64,000 nucleotides of DNA from Cupriavidus oxalaticus (GCF_016894385.1 NZ_CP069811.1:1154501-1218500), one strand, 5' to 3'. Positions 54,407-63,870 are shown, counted from the stretch's first letter. Notes: generated from the sequence alone by a model not told the origin. A program made the numbers and translations.

Positions 54407-54926
54407 CGTGGAAGGTGGTGCCAGGGTTGGGCTCCTTGATGCCAGCATTGGACAGGTGCTGGAAGCGGTAGCCCGCGGTAAAGCGCCGATCCGAGCCGAC
54501 GGTCACGCCCAGGCCGGCGTATTCAGAGAACTGGAACGCCGTGGAAATGACATGGTCGTCCGAAGTGCGTGTTCCCGTCAGCAAGCGCGGGCCGACCGAC
54601 AACTCGAGGAAAGGCGCCCACGCGTGCTTCCACCAGCCGATGCGGACCACCGGCGAGGCGCCGAACTCCCACAGGTCATGCGGATTGTTGTCGCTGCTGC
54701 TGTTCCAGCGCGCGATATTGACTTCCCATTGGAGGTCGACCAGCCAGCCCTGCGGATTGCCCCACGCAAAGCCCGAATCCCACAGCATGGCGACCTCGGC
54801 CTTCTGTACGTGATGGGTCTCGTCGAAGCCGTAGCCCAGCTGCACGGCCGGCGCGGCGTGGGAGATGCCGAGGCAAAGGGGAAGGGCCAGCAGGCTCGCG
54901 GCGGCGTGCCGCACGACCAGCGGCAT
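54381..54926 (-). CDS. pagL: Lipid A 3-O-deacylase PagL
   Basis: 181-residue outer-membrane beta-barrel enzyme removing the 3-position acyl chain of lipid A. Signal peptide to about ISHAAPA; alternating beta strands; catalytic His157 and Ser159 in FQHLSNAGIKEPNPG; C-terminal Phe after YLRYR for outer-membrane assembly. Length matches P. aeruginosa PagL (about 173). ATG at 54926; the longer frame to 55166 lacks a better start. The 3' end overlaps the XRE gene tail to tail. Confidence 0.9.
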   Translation of the reverse strand: MPLVVRHAAASLLALPLCLGISHAAPAVQLGYGFDETHHVQKAEVAMLWDSGFAWGNPQGWLVDLQWEVNIARWNSSSDNNPHDLWEFGASPVVRIGWWKHAWAPFLELSVGPRLLTGTRTSDDHVISTAFQFSEYAGLGVTVGSDRRFTAGYRFQHLSNAGIKEPNPGTTFHVIYLRYRF

Positions 54927-55291
54927 TAAGCGCGCTGCAAAGGGGCGCTGTCGATGTCGCCGATGCCTGGTGCGCGCTGCCGGCGCGGGAGGGAGGTCGC
55001 AACAACTTGCATGGCGGTCTTGTCTGGCTTCTTGGTCTTGTCGTGGCATGGGAAGCAAGGCTTGGGATGCTGCGTTGCTGTCGGACCGCGCATGGGGCGG
55101 CGCCGCAACGGGCGTCGCCACGCATGGCCGGCCTCCATATCCTATTTGTAGTACACGGGTCCGCACATTGCTGGCCGGCAGTGTGGCGCGATGCCGTTCG
55201 CGCGCATGCGCAACCGGTGCAGAGCCGCCAGATCATGCGTGTCGTGTGCGACAATGCGGCTCGCTTTTCCCGTCTATATGAGGGCAATTCA
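54927..55291. other. Divergent region pagL / 55292 gene, 365 bases
   Basis: Contains the promoters for pagL (minus) and the 55292 envelope gene (plus). An extended in-frame CxxCH codon run on the minus strand (55043-55057) is noted but sits in no convincing gene. No strong operator is seen. Confidence 0.4.
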
Positions 55292-55855
55292 ATGATGTTC
55301 CGCATTTTTCGGCATGCTGCCGCGCTGGCCGGCTGCATGCTCGGCCTGGCCGTGCCGACTGCTCATGCCGAAGGCAGTGCCATGCCGGCCCAGCCTCCGG
55401 CCGCGGCAGCCGGCCTTTATGAATGCCAGGTGCAGGGCGCCGGCACCGTGTTCCGCTCCACGCCCCGGGAAGGCTGCCACCTGGTGGCTGCGCCCGACCC
55501 TGGCGCGCCCGATCCGCAGCGCTGGTTGCCGCTGATGGGTGCCAACGGCGTGATCTCGTACTTCGACCAGTCCGCGATCCGGCGCCAGGGCGCGCAGGTC
55601 GGTGTCGTGCTGATGCGCAATTCACCGGCGGGCGTGATCCGCACCGCCAACGGCGAACCGATCCGCTCGTCGCTCAAGCGCATGGTGCTCGACTGTGCCA
55701 CGTCGATGTTCGCGGTGGTCGAGCAGACGCTGTACAGCAAGCGCTATGCGCGCGGCAATTCGCTCTATACGATCCGTGCGCCACAGTACGGCACCTTCCA
55801 GCCTGCCGGCCCCGGCACGATCGCGGGTGAACTGCTGCGCAGGCTGTGCCGCTGA
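55292..55855 (+). CDS. Predicted periplasmic protein, surface-adhesin E-like
   Basis: 187 residues. Signal peptide ends near TAHAEG. The mature protein has a short Ala/Pro linker, then a compact domain with three cysteines (YECQV, EGCHLV, LDCATSM) plus a last RLCR. A conserved-looking block, ISYFDQSAIRRQGAQVGVVLMRNSP, precedes IRSSLKRMVLDCATSMFAVVEQTLYSKRYARGN, a pattern of the small surface-adhesin E-like family in Burkholderiales (weak assignment). ATG at 55292 (or 55295) with GAGGG upstream. Confidence 0.65.
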   Translation: MMFRIFRHAAALAGCMLGLAVPTAHAEGSAMPAQPPAAAAGLYECQVQGAGTVFRSTPREGCHLVAAPDPGAPDPQRWLPLMGANGVISYFDQSAIRRQGAQVGVVLMRNSPAGVIRTANGEPIRSSLKRMVLDCATSMFAVVEQTLYSKRYARGNSLYTIRAPQYGTFQPAGPGTIAGELLRRLCR

Positions 55856-56349
55856 GTTGATCTCAGCGCCCCGGCGGCACCGGCTGCCGACAAGGCTGCA
55901 CCGGCCAGGGCCGACAGCCAGCACAAGGCCAAGGCCTGCCGGTACCAAGGACCCGATGACGAAGAAAGGCGCCTGAGCGCGCTGCCGCGCCGGACGACGG
56001 CCAGCCTTGTGGCACGCGATGCCGTGCCTTCCCGGGGGGAAGGGCAGGGTCGTTGCGGCGGGTCGAGACAGGGGGCTTCGGCCTTAATGCCGTTCAGTTA
56101 AGGTATCAAGCCCCACCGTCATTCCTGCGAAGGCGGGAATCCAGCGTCTTTTGAAGTCACTGCGTTCCCGCCTTCGCGGGAACGACTGTGGTTAACTGAA
56201 CAGCATTAGGGCTTCGGCCTCCTTTTTTTGGGGTTCTTGCACGACAGCTTTGCGTGCGCACCCGCGCACGTTATGCTAGCGGGCATCGTGCCCGGCACTG
56301 GCGTGCGGCGCTGCGCCGGCGCAAAGCAACCCTCGGACAGGAGGCGTCC
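55856..56349. other. Gap of 494 bases holding a MITE-like element and a terminator
   Basis: After the 55292 gene the sequence contains no gene. It carries the palindromic element at 56085-56208 with direct repeats on both sides, then GGGCTTCGGCC followed by a T-run (about 56209-56230), an intrinsic-terminator-like signal. The leader of the MscS-type gene follows, with AGGAGG before 56350. Confidence 0.7.
56085..56208. mobile_element. 124-bp MITE-like element, dRS3-like repeat copy 3
   Basis: Terminal inverted repeats TAATGCCGTTCAGTTAA (56085-56101) and TTAACTGAACAGCATTA (56192-56208) match at 16 of 17 bases. Inside is the dRS3-like palindrome 56118-56186. Twelve-base direct repeats GGGCTTCGGCCT flank it exactly at 56073-56084 and 56209-56220, as a target-site duplication would. 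No coding capacity: non-autonomous. Copies 1 and 2 in this window carry parts of the same ends. Confidence 0.8.
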
Positions 56350-58071
56350 ATGGCAGCGCTTGCAGCATGGTGGCGGCAAATCGCAATCCTGTGGGCGCTG
56401 GCGTGCCTGCCGGCATGGGCGGCCACGCAGGCAACTGCACCAGCACCAGCGCCGGTACCGATCGCCGTGCCCAGCGGCGAGGTCGCGGAACTGCGGCTGA
56501 TGGACCGTCCCATCGCCATGCTGCGCGCAGCAATTGGCGGCGCGACGCCGGCCATGCGCGTAGCGCGCGCCCAGCAGTTGTTCGACGGTCTTACCGAAGC
56601 CGAACTGGCCCAGCCGCTCGGGCAGCTCAGCGGCACCCTCGGCGATGCGCCGATGATCGCGTTCCGGCTCGGCGACCGGCTGTTGTTCGCCCTGGCCGTG
56701 CAAGATCTTTCCCCGGAAGACAACCTCACGCTGGAGGCTGCGGGGGCGCAGGCCGCGGCGGCGCTGCGCCAGGCCATTGCCGCGCGGCGCGCGCACCTGC
56801 ACTGGCCCAACCTGGTGCGCGGGATGGCACTGAGCCTGTTGGGCCTGGGCGTGCTGGCCGTGCTGGCCTGGGGCGTCTCGCGCGCAAGCACGGCGCTGCG
56901 CGCGCGCCTGCGCACGGCATTGCAACGCCACGTGGCGCTGCACCTCGAACGCCGGGCCGGCCAGTTCGACTGGACCGGCACGCTCTTCCAGCTGGTTGCA
57001 CGCCTGGTGCAGATCGTTGCCGTGGGCGTGGTGCTGGTGCTGGTCTTTGCCTGGCTGGAGTTCGCGCTCGAACAGTTTCCGCTGACGCAGCCGATGGGCG
57101 ACCGCATGGGCGCGTTCATCCTTCACCTGCTGTCGGACATTGCCTTGTCGATGGTTGGGGCGGTGCCTGGGCTGGTGACGGCAGTGGTGATCCTGCTGAT
57201 CACCCGTGCTGTGCAGCGGCTGGTATCGAACATCTTCAAGGCGGTGCAGAAGGGCCAGATCTCGGTGCCAGGGCTGCATGCCGAGACCGCCGGTGCCACG
57301 CGGCGCCTGGCCGCGGCGTTGATCTGGGCGCTGGGCTTCACCTTTGCCTACCCCTATATCCCCGGCTCGGACAGCGATGTGTTCAAGGGCCTGTCGGTGC
57401 TGCTCGGCTTTATGGTGACGCTCGGCTCGGCCAACGTGGTCAACCAGCTGATGAGCGGCATGGTGGTGGTGTACTCGCGCGCGCTGCGGCGCGGGGACAT
57501 GGTATGCATTGGCGACACCGTCGGCACGGTGGCCTCGCTCGACGCGCTGTCGGTCAAGGTCATCAACCTGCGCAACGAAGAGGTGACGCTGCCGAACGCG
57601 GTGGTGGTCGGCAGCGCGATCCACAACTACACCCGCCACGGCAGCGTGCGCGATACCGGCACGACAGAGGGCTGGCAGGCCGCGATGATTTCGACCTCGG
57701 TCACCATCGGCTACGACACGCCATGGCGGCAGGTCCATGCCATGCTGCTGGCCGCCGCCGCGCAGGCCGAACATGTGGCGGCGTCACCGACGCCGTTCGT
57801 GCTGCAGCGTGGCTTGTCGGATTTCTATGTCGAATACGAACTGTTTGCCGCGCTGGATGATCCGCGCAATCGGTTCTTCGCGCTATCCGCGCTGCACGCG
57901 GCGATCCAGGACCAGTTCAACACGCACGGCGTGCAGATCATGTCGCCGCACTTCATGGCGCAGCCGGAGCAGGCCGTCTACGTGCCCGAAGCCAGATGGT
58001 TCGCGCAGCCGGGCAGCGCACAGATCGATCCGGCCGCACGGCCGCACCGGGCGCCGTCGCGCGCCGCATGA
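56350..58071 (+). CDS. MscS-family mechanosensitive channel
   Basis: 573 residues. Signal peptide to about AAWAATQA, a periplasmic region about 25-160, five or so membrane helices, then the MscS core about 330-500: FMVTLGSANVVNQLMSGMVVVYSRALRRGDMVCIGDTVGTVASLDALSVKVINLRNEEVTLPNAVVVGSAIHNY. The beta-domain signature (RRGD, GTV, V-N-L-R-N-E-E-V-TLPN) is complete. Strong AGGAGG ribosome site. Protects against hypo-osmotic shock. Convergent with the 58114 gene. Confidence 0.92.
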   Translation: MAALAAWWRQIAILWALACLPAWAATQATAPAPAPVPIAVPSGEVAELRLMDRPIAMLRAAIGGATPAMRVARAQQLFDGLTEAELAQPLGQLSGTLGDAPMIAFRLGDRLLFALAVQDLSPEDNLTLEAAGAQAAAALRQAIAARRAHLHWPNLVRGMALSLLGLGVLAVLAWGVSRASTALRARLRTALQRHVALHLERRAGQFDWTGTLFQLVARLVQIVAVGVVLVLVFAWLEFALEQFPLTQPMGDRMGAFILHLLSDIALSMVGAVPGLVTAVVILLITRAVQRLVSNIFKAVQKGQISVPGLHAETAGATRRLAAALIWALGFTFAYPYIPGSDSDVFKGLSVLLGFMVTLGSANVVNQLMSGMVVVYSRALRRGDMVCIGDTVGTVASLDALSVKVINLRNEEVTLPNAVVVGSAIHNYTRHGSVRDTGTTEGWQAAMISTSVTIGYDTPWRQVHAMLLAAAAQAEHVAASPTPFVLQRGLSDFYVEYELFAALDDPRNRFFALSALHAAIQDQFNTHGVQIMSPHFMAQPEQAVYVPEARWFAQPGSAQIDPAARPHRAPSRAA

Positions 58072-58113
58072 GCACGGCCGGCGCACTGCTCGTACGCGCA
58101 CCGGGCGCCTGCC

Positions 58114-58548
58114 TCAGCCGTCGACGTGGCGGGCCTTCCATTGCCCGCTGGGCTGCTTGCAGAACCAGCCTTTCCAGTGCTCCTGCGAGCTGCCGCGCTT
58201 GAGCTCCGACTCCAGCCGCCGGCACTGCTGGCCCTTGTCGGTCTTGCTTTCGACAGGGGTGATGGTGCCATCGACCTGCGGGCGCCGGCCGTTGGCCGGA
58301 TAGGTCCAGGTCACCGACTGGCCGTCGGCGGTATCGTTCAGCGCCTTGCGCACCGACTGCGACAGCGAGGCACCTTCCTTCTCGTTGAGCGTGCCGATGA
58401 TGGATCCGCTCAGGTAGTTGTCGAAGTACGCGTGGGCCGGCGCGGCCATGGCGAGCAGCAGCGTGGAGCCGAGCACGCCGGCGATGGCGGCACGGGTGAC
58501 GGCGCGGACGGCAGGGCGGAACGGGCGGTCTGTTTGCCGAGGCAGCAT
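58114..58548 (-). CDS. Small periplasmic/outer-membrane surface antigen-like protein
   Basis: 144 residues. Signal peptide with core AAIAGVLGSTLLLAMAAPAHA; mature part begins YFDNYLSGSIIGTLNEKEGASLSQSVRKALNDTADGQSVTWTYPANGRRPQVDGTITP, resembling the small RT0821/Lpp0805-type (17-kDa surface antigen) domain, with conserved W and a later CRRLESEL-type cysteine. ATG at 58548 with AAAGGAA upstream. No lipobox cysteine. Function unknown. Confidence 0.7.
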   Translation of the reverse strand: MLPRQTDRPFRPAVRAVTRAAIAGVLGSTLLLAMAAPAHAYFDNYLSGSIIGTLNEKEGASLSQSVRKALNDTADGQSVTWTYPANGRRPQVDGTITPVESKTDKGQQCRRLESELKRGSSQEHWKGWFCKQPSGQWKARHVDG

Positions 58549-58820
58549 GACGATTCCTTTGGCTTCATGTTGGCGTGCCGCGAGCCGGGGGAAGGCATTG
58601 CGCGGGCAAGCCGGATGGGTCGTTTGGGTGGCATTGTAAGCGCAATGCCGGGCTGGCGACGACCACTTTGCCGCATTGCGGCGGCGCCGGCGCGGTTGAC
58701 ACCGGCGTAGCGCTGACCTAGCGTTGATTGCTGCCCCAACGCTTGCCATCCCTTGTTCCGCAGCGGCTGTCAGCGGTGCAAACCGCAAAGGCAAGCGCCT
58801 TTCCCCCGAGAGGAGACCCC

Positions 58821-59186
58821 ATGAAGCTGCGCTATCTCATCATCGGCCTGGCTGGTGCCTACGCCTTCGGCACACTGCATGCCCAGACCGGCAAGGCCGA
58901 CAAGTTCAACCCCTACACCGACGGCGCCAGGCAGGACAAGTTCAGCACGTACACGGACGGGGCCAGGCAGGACAAGTTCAGTCCCTATTCGGATGGCGCA
59001 AAAAGCGACAACGTGACCTCGCTCAACCCCGGTGCGCGGCCTGATCAGATGGAACCGATCCAGGGTGGCGCGCAGAAATTCGATTCATTCAGCCAGGGTG
59101 GCATGAAGAGCGGCAAGTTCGATACCTATTCCGAAGGCGCCAAGAGCGGCAAGTTCGATCCCTACAGCGACGGGGCTAAAAAGTAA
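58821..59186 (+). CDS. Secreted repeat protein, (D/G)KF-x-x-Y-(T/S)-(D/E)-GA-(R/K) repeats
   Basis: 121 residues with a signal peptide (LIIGLAGAYAFGTLHA) followed by tandem 12-residue units: DKFNPYTDGARQ, DKFSTYTDGARQ, DKFSPYSDGAKS, a diverged middle (about 64-97), then GKFDTYSEGAKS and GKFDPYSDGAKK. ATG at 58821 with GAGAGGAGA upstream. No domain recognised. The Asp/Gly/Lys and Phe/Tyr pattern suggests a periplasmic polar repeat, possibly ion- or glycan-binding (speculation). The DNA repeats permit unit-number variation. Confidence 0.85.
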   Translation: MKLRYLIIGLAGAYAFGTLHAQTGKADKFNPYTDGARQDKFSTYTDGARQDKFSPYSDGAKSDNVTSLNPGARPDQMEPIQGGAQKFDSFSQGGMKSGKFDTYSEGAKSGKFDPYSDGAKK

Positions 59187-59586
59187 CACCGTATTAAACG
59201 TGTCGAGCGCGGGGTGCCGGGACGGCACCCCGGCCAACCGCGCTGATCGGGAGGCCGGTGAGCTTAGTGCTCGCCTGCGCCTGCGCCGGTGTGACCTGAA
59301 CGCCCGCAAAGCCTTGCCCGGAGCGGCTTTCGGGCAACCTCACCAACATTTTGTTTCAAACCTTGCGTGATCGAAACGTGACTTTCGCGTCTCGAATTGT
59401 TATGGTTTATTGCGCATCGCAACAAACCGGACATGGCTCCCCGCGGGCGCCGAGACCCGTGTGCGGACCACGCCAGTTTGGCCGGGTCTGTCCCTGGCTG
59501 TGTCGTGCCTTGCTGCGCCGCCTGCAAGGCTCTTCGTCCCGACCGCCGATGCCGGTCACCCCGTTTTAACTGTTCCCCTGGCATAC
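59187..59586. other. Leader region of opgGH, 400 bases
   Basis: GGGGTGCC-GGGAC-GGCACCCC (59211-59231) is a clean hairpin after the repeat-protein gene. GCCCGCAAAGCC (59302-59313) and GGCTTTCGGGC (59325-59335) form another with one bulge. An AT-richer stretch follows (59341-59420), where the opgGH promoter is likely. No gene is seen. Confidence 0.5.
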
Positions 59587-61179
59587 ATGTCACAGATCGC
59601 CACGCCACGCTTGTCCGCAATATTTACCGTGCCTGTCCCCGAGCCGGCCCGCCGCAGCGCGCGCGCCGGCGTACGGATCGCGGCATGGCTGGGCGGTGGC
59701 GTCCTGGCATTTTGCGCCATGACGGCGCAGGCGTTCGACTTCGATACCGTCGCCGCACGTGCCAAGCAGCTCGCGGCCTCGCCATACAAGGCGCCGCAGC
59801 AAAACCTGCCGCGCGAACTGCGCGAACTTTCGTACGAGCGCTATCGCGAGATCGAATACAAGCCCGAGCGTTTCGCCTGGCGCGGCACGCGCTTGCCGTT
59901 CGAGCTGTCGTTTTTCCATGAGGGCATGGTGTTCGACCAGCCGGTGCGCATCCATGAAATAGTGGGCAACAGCGTGCGTGAATTCCGCTTCGATCCCGCC
60001 GCGTTCAACTACGGGCCGCACAAGGTGGACGCCGCCAAGCTCAAGGGCCTGGGCTTCGCCGGCTTCCGCATCCTGTATCCGCTGAACCAGGGCAAGCGCA
60101 AGGACGAACTGGCGTCGTTCCTCGGTGCCAGCTATTTCCGTGCGCTCGGCAAGGACCAGTGGTACGGCCTGTCGGCGCGTGGCCTGGCGGTGGACACCGC
60201 GCTCAATTCCGGCGAGGAATTCCCCCGCTTCGTTGAATACTGGATCGAGCGGCCTGGCCCCAATGCCAAGGAGATCACCGTCTACGCGCTGATGGATTCG
60301 CGCCGCATGAGCGGCGCCTACCGCTTCACCATCAAGCCGGGCACCGAGACCGCGATGGAGGTCAAGTCGCGCCTGTTCCTGCGCGAGAACGTGACCAAGC
60401 TGGGCCTGGCGCCGCTGACCAGCATGTATCTGTTCGGCGAGAACCAGCCGGCGCCGGCGCGGGATTTCCGGCCCGAGGTGCATGACTCGGACGGCCTGTC
60501 GATCCACCTGGGTACCGGCGAATGGGTATGGCGGCCGCTGGTCAACCCCAAGCGCCTGCTGGTGACGTCCTTTGCGGCGACCAATCCGCAGGGCTTCGGG
60601 CTGATGCAGCGCGACCGCAGCTTCAACAGCTACCAGGAGCTCGGCGCATGGTATGAACGCCGCCCGAGCGGCTGGGTGCAGCCGCGCGGCAACTGGGGCT
60701 CGGGCCGGGTCGAGCTGGTGCAGATCCCGACGCCGGACGAGACCAACGACAACATCGTCGCGTACTGGGTGCCGGACAACCCGCCCAAGCCCAAGCAGCC
60801 CTTCGACTACGAGTACCGGTTGCTGTGGCAGAAGGACGGCGAACAGCTGCCGCCGCTGTCGTGGGTGAGCCAGACCCGGCTGGGCCAGGGCCAGTCGGCC
60901 AGCAAGGAGGACACGAGCTTTTCGCTGGTGGTGGACTTCGAAGGCCCGGGCTTTCGCAAGCTGCCCGCGGACGTTCGCATCGACCCGGTGGTTTCGGCCG
61001 ATGCCAACGGTGAACTGCTGAAGACGTCGGTACAGCGCAATGAAGCGACCGGCGGCTGGCGCATGACCATGGTGATGCGCCGCAAGGATGAAACCAAGCC
61101 GGTAGAGTTGCGCGGCTATCTTCGCAACGGCAATACAACCCTATCCGAGACGTGGAGCTACATCTTACCCCCAGGCTAA
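59587..61179 (+). CDS. opgG: Osmoregulated periplasmic glucan biosynthesis protein OpgG (MdoG)
   Basis: 530-residue periplasmic protein needed for backbone branching of osmoregulated periplasmic glucans. A signal region ends near AMTAQAFDF, then the MdoG fold: AKQLAASPYKAPQQNLPRELRELSYERYREIEYKPE, YWIERPGPNAKEITVYALMDSRRMSGAYRF, and the C-terminal Ig-like part with LLWQKDGEQLPPLSWVSQTRLG. Overlaps opgH by 28 bases. ATG at 59587; the frame opens further upstream at 59410 but without signal-peptide logic. Confidence 0.95.
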   Translation: MSQIATPRLSAIFTVPVPEPARRSARAGVRIAAWLGGGVLAFCAMTAQAFDFDTVAARAKQLAASPYKAPQQNLPRELRELSYERYREIEYKPERFAWRGTRLPFELSFFHEGMVFDQPVRIHEIVGNSVREFRFDPAAFNYGPHKVDAAKLKGLGFAGFRILYPLNQGKRKDELASFLGASYFRALGKDQWYGLSARGLAVDTALNSGEEFPRFVEYWIERPGPNAKEITVYALMDSRRMSGAYRFTIKPGTETAMEVKSRLFLRENVTKLGLAPLTSMYLFGENQPAPARDFRPEVHDSDGLSIHLGTGEWVWRPLVNPKRLLVTSFAATNPQGFGLMQRDRSFNSYQELGAWYERRPSGWVQPRGNWGSGRVELVQIPTPDETNDNIVAYWVPDNPPKPKQPFDYEYRLLWQKDGEQLPPLSWVSQTRLGQGQSASKEDTSFSLVVDFEGPGFRKLPADVRIDPVVSADANGELLKTSVQRNEATGGWRMTMVMRRKDETKPVELRGYLRNGNTTLSETWSYILPPG

Positions 61180-63770
61180 AGCAGCGACCGGCCCAGGCAG
61201 CGGCATGCGAACGCTATGTCGACCGCCTGCCCGTATCGCCTGAAATCCGCAGCGAACTGCTGGCCGATATGCCCGGCGCGGCCGCGGCGCCGGTGGCATC
61301 GCTGGCGCCGGTGAGTCCGGCAAGCCCTGTCATCCCGGTGGTCGGCGACGGCCGCGATGCGCAGGAAGCGATCTCGCGCCTGCAGTCGCGCCTTGCCGCC
61401 AAGGACGCGCCCGCCGTGCAGGGCGGCGGCGCCTACGCTTCGGTCGGCCGCCGTTTCACCATCGCTTACGGCAACCCGCAGATTGGTGGCGAGCCGCTGC
61501 TGCAGCGGCGCGAAGACGGCACCGTCAAGGTCGACACCGGCCCCGAGCCCGAGCGCAGCTCGATGGTGCCGCGCCAGTGGCCGCCGCATATCGTTACCGG
61601 TTGGCTGCGCAATGCCTGGCGCCGCATGCTGGGCCGCCCGCCCGTGCCCGAAACCTGGGACACGCTGCACGACGGCCCCGATGCCGAAGGCAAGTGGCAC
61701 CCGGCCGGCTCGCACCGCCGCTGGTTCCTGCTGGCGCTGGTCGTGATCCAGACCGTGCTGGCCACCTACTTCATGACCAGCGTGCTGCCATACCACGGGG
61801 CCGACCCGCTCGAGATCGCGGTGCTGGGCCTGTTCGCCATCCTGTTTTCGTGGGTGTCGGCGGGCTTCTGGACCGCGATGATGGGCTTCCTGGTGCTGGC
61901 CAAGGGCGGCGACCGGCATCTGATCTCGCGCTCCGCCGCACCCGACGGGCCGCTAGCGCCCGAGGCGCGCACCGCGATCATCATGCCGATCTGCAATGAG
62001 GACGTGACGCGGGTGTTCGCGGGATTGCGCGCGACCTATGAATCGCTGGCGCGCACCAGCCACCTGTCCAATTTCGACTTCATCGTGCTGTCCGATAGCG
62101 GCAACCCGGACCTGCGCACCGCCGAGCACGACGCGTGGATGGAACTGTGCCGCGCGGTGGGCGGTTTTGGCCGCATCTTCTATCGCTGGCGCCGCCATCG
62201 CGTCAAGCGCAAGACCGGCAACGTCGCCGATTTCTGCCGCCGCTGGGGCAGCAAGTACCGCTACATGGTGGTGCTCGATGCCGACAGCGTGATGAGCGGC
62301 GACTGCCTGGCCACGCTGGTGCGGCTGATGGAGGCCAACCCCGGTGCCGGCATCATCCAGACGGCGCCGCTGGCCGTGGGCCGCGAGACGCTGTATGCGC
62401 GTGTGCAGCAGTTCGCCACGCGCGTGTACGGGCCGCTGTTTACCGCGGGCCTGCACTACTGGCAGCTGGGCGAATCGCACTACTGGGGCCACAACGCCAT
62501 CATCCGTGTCAAGCCGTTCATCGAGCATTGCGCGCTGGCGCCGCTGCCCGGCCGCGGCCCGCTGTCCGGCGAGATCCTGTCGCACGATTTCGTCGAAGCG
62601 GCGCTGATGCGCCGTGCCGGCTGGGGCGTGTGGATCGCCTATGACCTCGAAGGCTCGTACGAAGAGCTGCCGCCGAACCTGCTCGACGAAGTCAAGCGCG
62701 ACCGCCGCTGGTGCCAGGGCAACCTGATGAATTTCCGGCTGTGGCTCAAGCAGGGCTTCCACGTGGTGCACCGCGCGGTGTTCCTGACCGGCATCATGGC
62801 CTACCTGTCGGCGCCGCTGTGGCTGTTGTTCCTGCTGCTGTCCACGGCAATGCTGGCCAAGCATGCACTGGTGCCGCCGGAGTACTTCACGCAGCCGTAC
62901 CAGATGTTCCCGACCTGGCCCGAGTGGCATCCGGAGAAGGCGCTGGCGCTGTTCTCGGCGACCGCCACGCTGCTGTTCCTGCCCAAGCTCGCCAGCGTGG
63001 TGCTGCTGATGAAGCAGGCGCGGCGCTACGGCGGCGCGGTGCAGCTGTTTGCCAGCATGCTGGTCGAGGTGCTGCTGTCAGCGCTGCTGGCACCGACGCG
63101 GATGCTGTTCCATACCAAGTTCGTGATCGCCGCCTACAGCGGCTGGGGTATCTCGTGGAAATCGCCGCCGCGCGAAGACGCCGAAACCTCCTGGGGCGAG
63201 GCGTTCCGCCGCCACGGCTGGCATACCGCGCTGGGGCTTGCGTGGGGCGGGCTGGTCTACTGGCTGAACCCGTGGTACGTGCTGTGGCTGCTGCCGATTG
63301 TCGGGTCGCTGGCATTGTCGATCCCGTTGTCGGTGATGCTGTCGCGCGTGTCGCTGGGCCGTGCCTCGCGCAATGCGGGCCTGTTCATGATCCCGGAAGA
63401 AACGCTGGTGCCGCGCGAGATCGTCGAGACGCAGCAGCATGTCGAGAACGCCGCGGACACGCCTGACTTTGTCGATGCGGTGGTTGACCCCGTCACCAAT
63501 GCGCTGATGTGCGCGACCGCGACGGCGCGGCCGGTGCAGCCCGAAGCGGCACGCCGGCGCCACGAAACGCTGGTCGAGCATGCGCTGACGAATGGTCCGC
63601 GCGCGCTGACGCCGGCGCAGAAGCACCTGCTGCTGGGCAACCCGTTCGCGCTGGCCCGGCTGCATGAGCTGGTGTGGGGTTCGCCGCTGGCCGATGCCGG
63701 CTGGAAGGATACGCGCATGCTGGTGCGCAGGGCGGCCAACGTGCTGCCATTGCGTCCCCGCGCGGCGTGA
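61152..63770 (+). CDS. opgH: Osmoregulated periplasmic glucan glucosyltransferase OpgH (MdoH)
   Basis: 872-residue inner-membrane family 2 glucosyltransferase making the beta-1,2 glucan backbone from UDP-glucose. About eight membrane segments flank the catalytic domain (about 270-510): MPICNEDVTRVFAGL, MVVLDADSVMSGD (DxD), SHDFVEAALMRRAGWGVW and RDRRWCQGNLMNFRLW (QxxRW-like). A start at GTG 61152 inside opgG gives translational coupling; the next ATG is at residue 40. Length matches OpgH (about 850). No opgB/opgD-type gene is seen in the window. Confidence 0.94.
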   Translation: MELHLTPRLKQRPAQAAACERYVDRLPVSPEIRSELLADMPGAAAAPVASLAPVSPASPVIPVVGDGRDAQEAISRLQSRLAAKDAPAVQGGGAYASVGRRFTIAYGNPQIGGEPLLQRREDGTVKVDTGPEPERSSMVPRQWPPHIVTGWLRNAWRRMLGRPPVPETWDTLHDGPDAEGKWHPAGSHRRWFLLALVVIQTVLATYFMTSVLPYHGADPLEIAVLGLFAILFSWVSAGFWTAMMGFLVLAKGGDRHLISRSAAPDGPLAPEARTAIIMPICNEDVTRVFAGLRATYESLARTSHLSNFDFIVLSDSGNPDLRTAEHDAWMELCRAVGGFGRIFYRWRRHRVKRKTGNVADFCRRWGSKYRYMVVLDADSVMSGDCLATLVRLMEANPGAGIIQTAPLAVGRETLYARVQQFATRVYGPLFTAGLHYWQLGESHYWGHNAIIRVKPFIEHCALAPLPGRGPLSGEILSHDFVEAALMRRAGWGVWIAYDLEGSYEELPPNLLDEVKRDRRWCQGNLMNFRLWLKQGFHVVHRAVFLTGIMAYLSAPLWLLFLLLSTAMLAKHALVPPEYFTQPYQMFPTWPEWHPEKALALFSATATLLFLPKLASVVLLMKQARRYGGAVQLFASMLVEVLLSALLAPTRMLFHTKFVIAAYSGWGISWKSPPREDAETSWGEAFRRHGWHTALGLAWGGLVYWLNPWYVLWLLPIVGSLALSIPLSVMLSRVSLGRASRNAGLFMIPEETLVPREIVETQQHVENAADTPDFVDAVVDPVTNALMCATATARPVQPEAARRRHETLVEHALTNGPRALTPAQKHLLLGNPFALARLHELVWGSPLADAGWKDTRMLVRRAANVLPLRPRAA

Positions 63771-63829
63771 CGGTGGTGGCGCAGTCAAGGCTGAGAATGT
63801 TTACTCCCCTCTTCCATTTATTGTATAGA

Positions 63830-63870
63830 CCGGGGACATGGGTAACACATGTGCCGGGACATGGGTAACA
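63830..63870. repeat. Terminal region of an insertion sequence, duplicated motif
   Basis: GGGACATGGGTAACA occurs twice, inside 63831-63847 and 63854-63870, 23 bases apart, just past opgH and outside the transposase fragment. Duplicated end motifs of this sort are typical of the termini of a transposable element; family not assigned. Confidence 0.65.

Noticed and set aside
55043..55057. CxxCH heme motif on the minus strand (CFPCH) in the pagL upstream region
   Set aside because: The surrounding frame has no signal peptide or cytochrome fold and overlaps promoter space; probably chance, possibly a decayed fragment.
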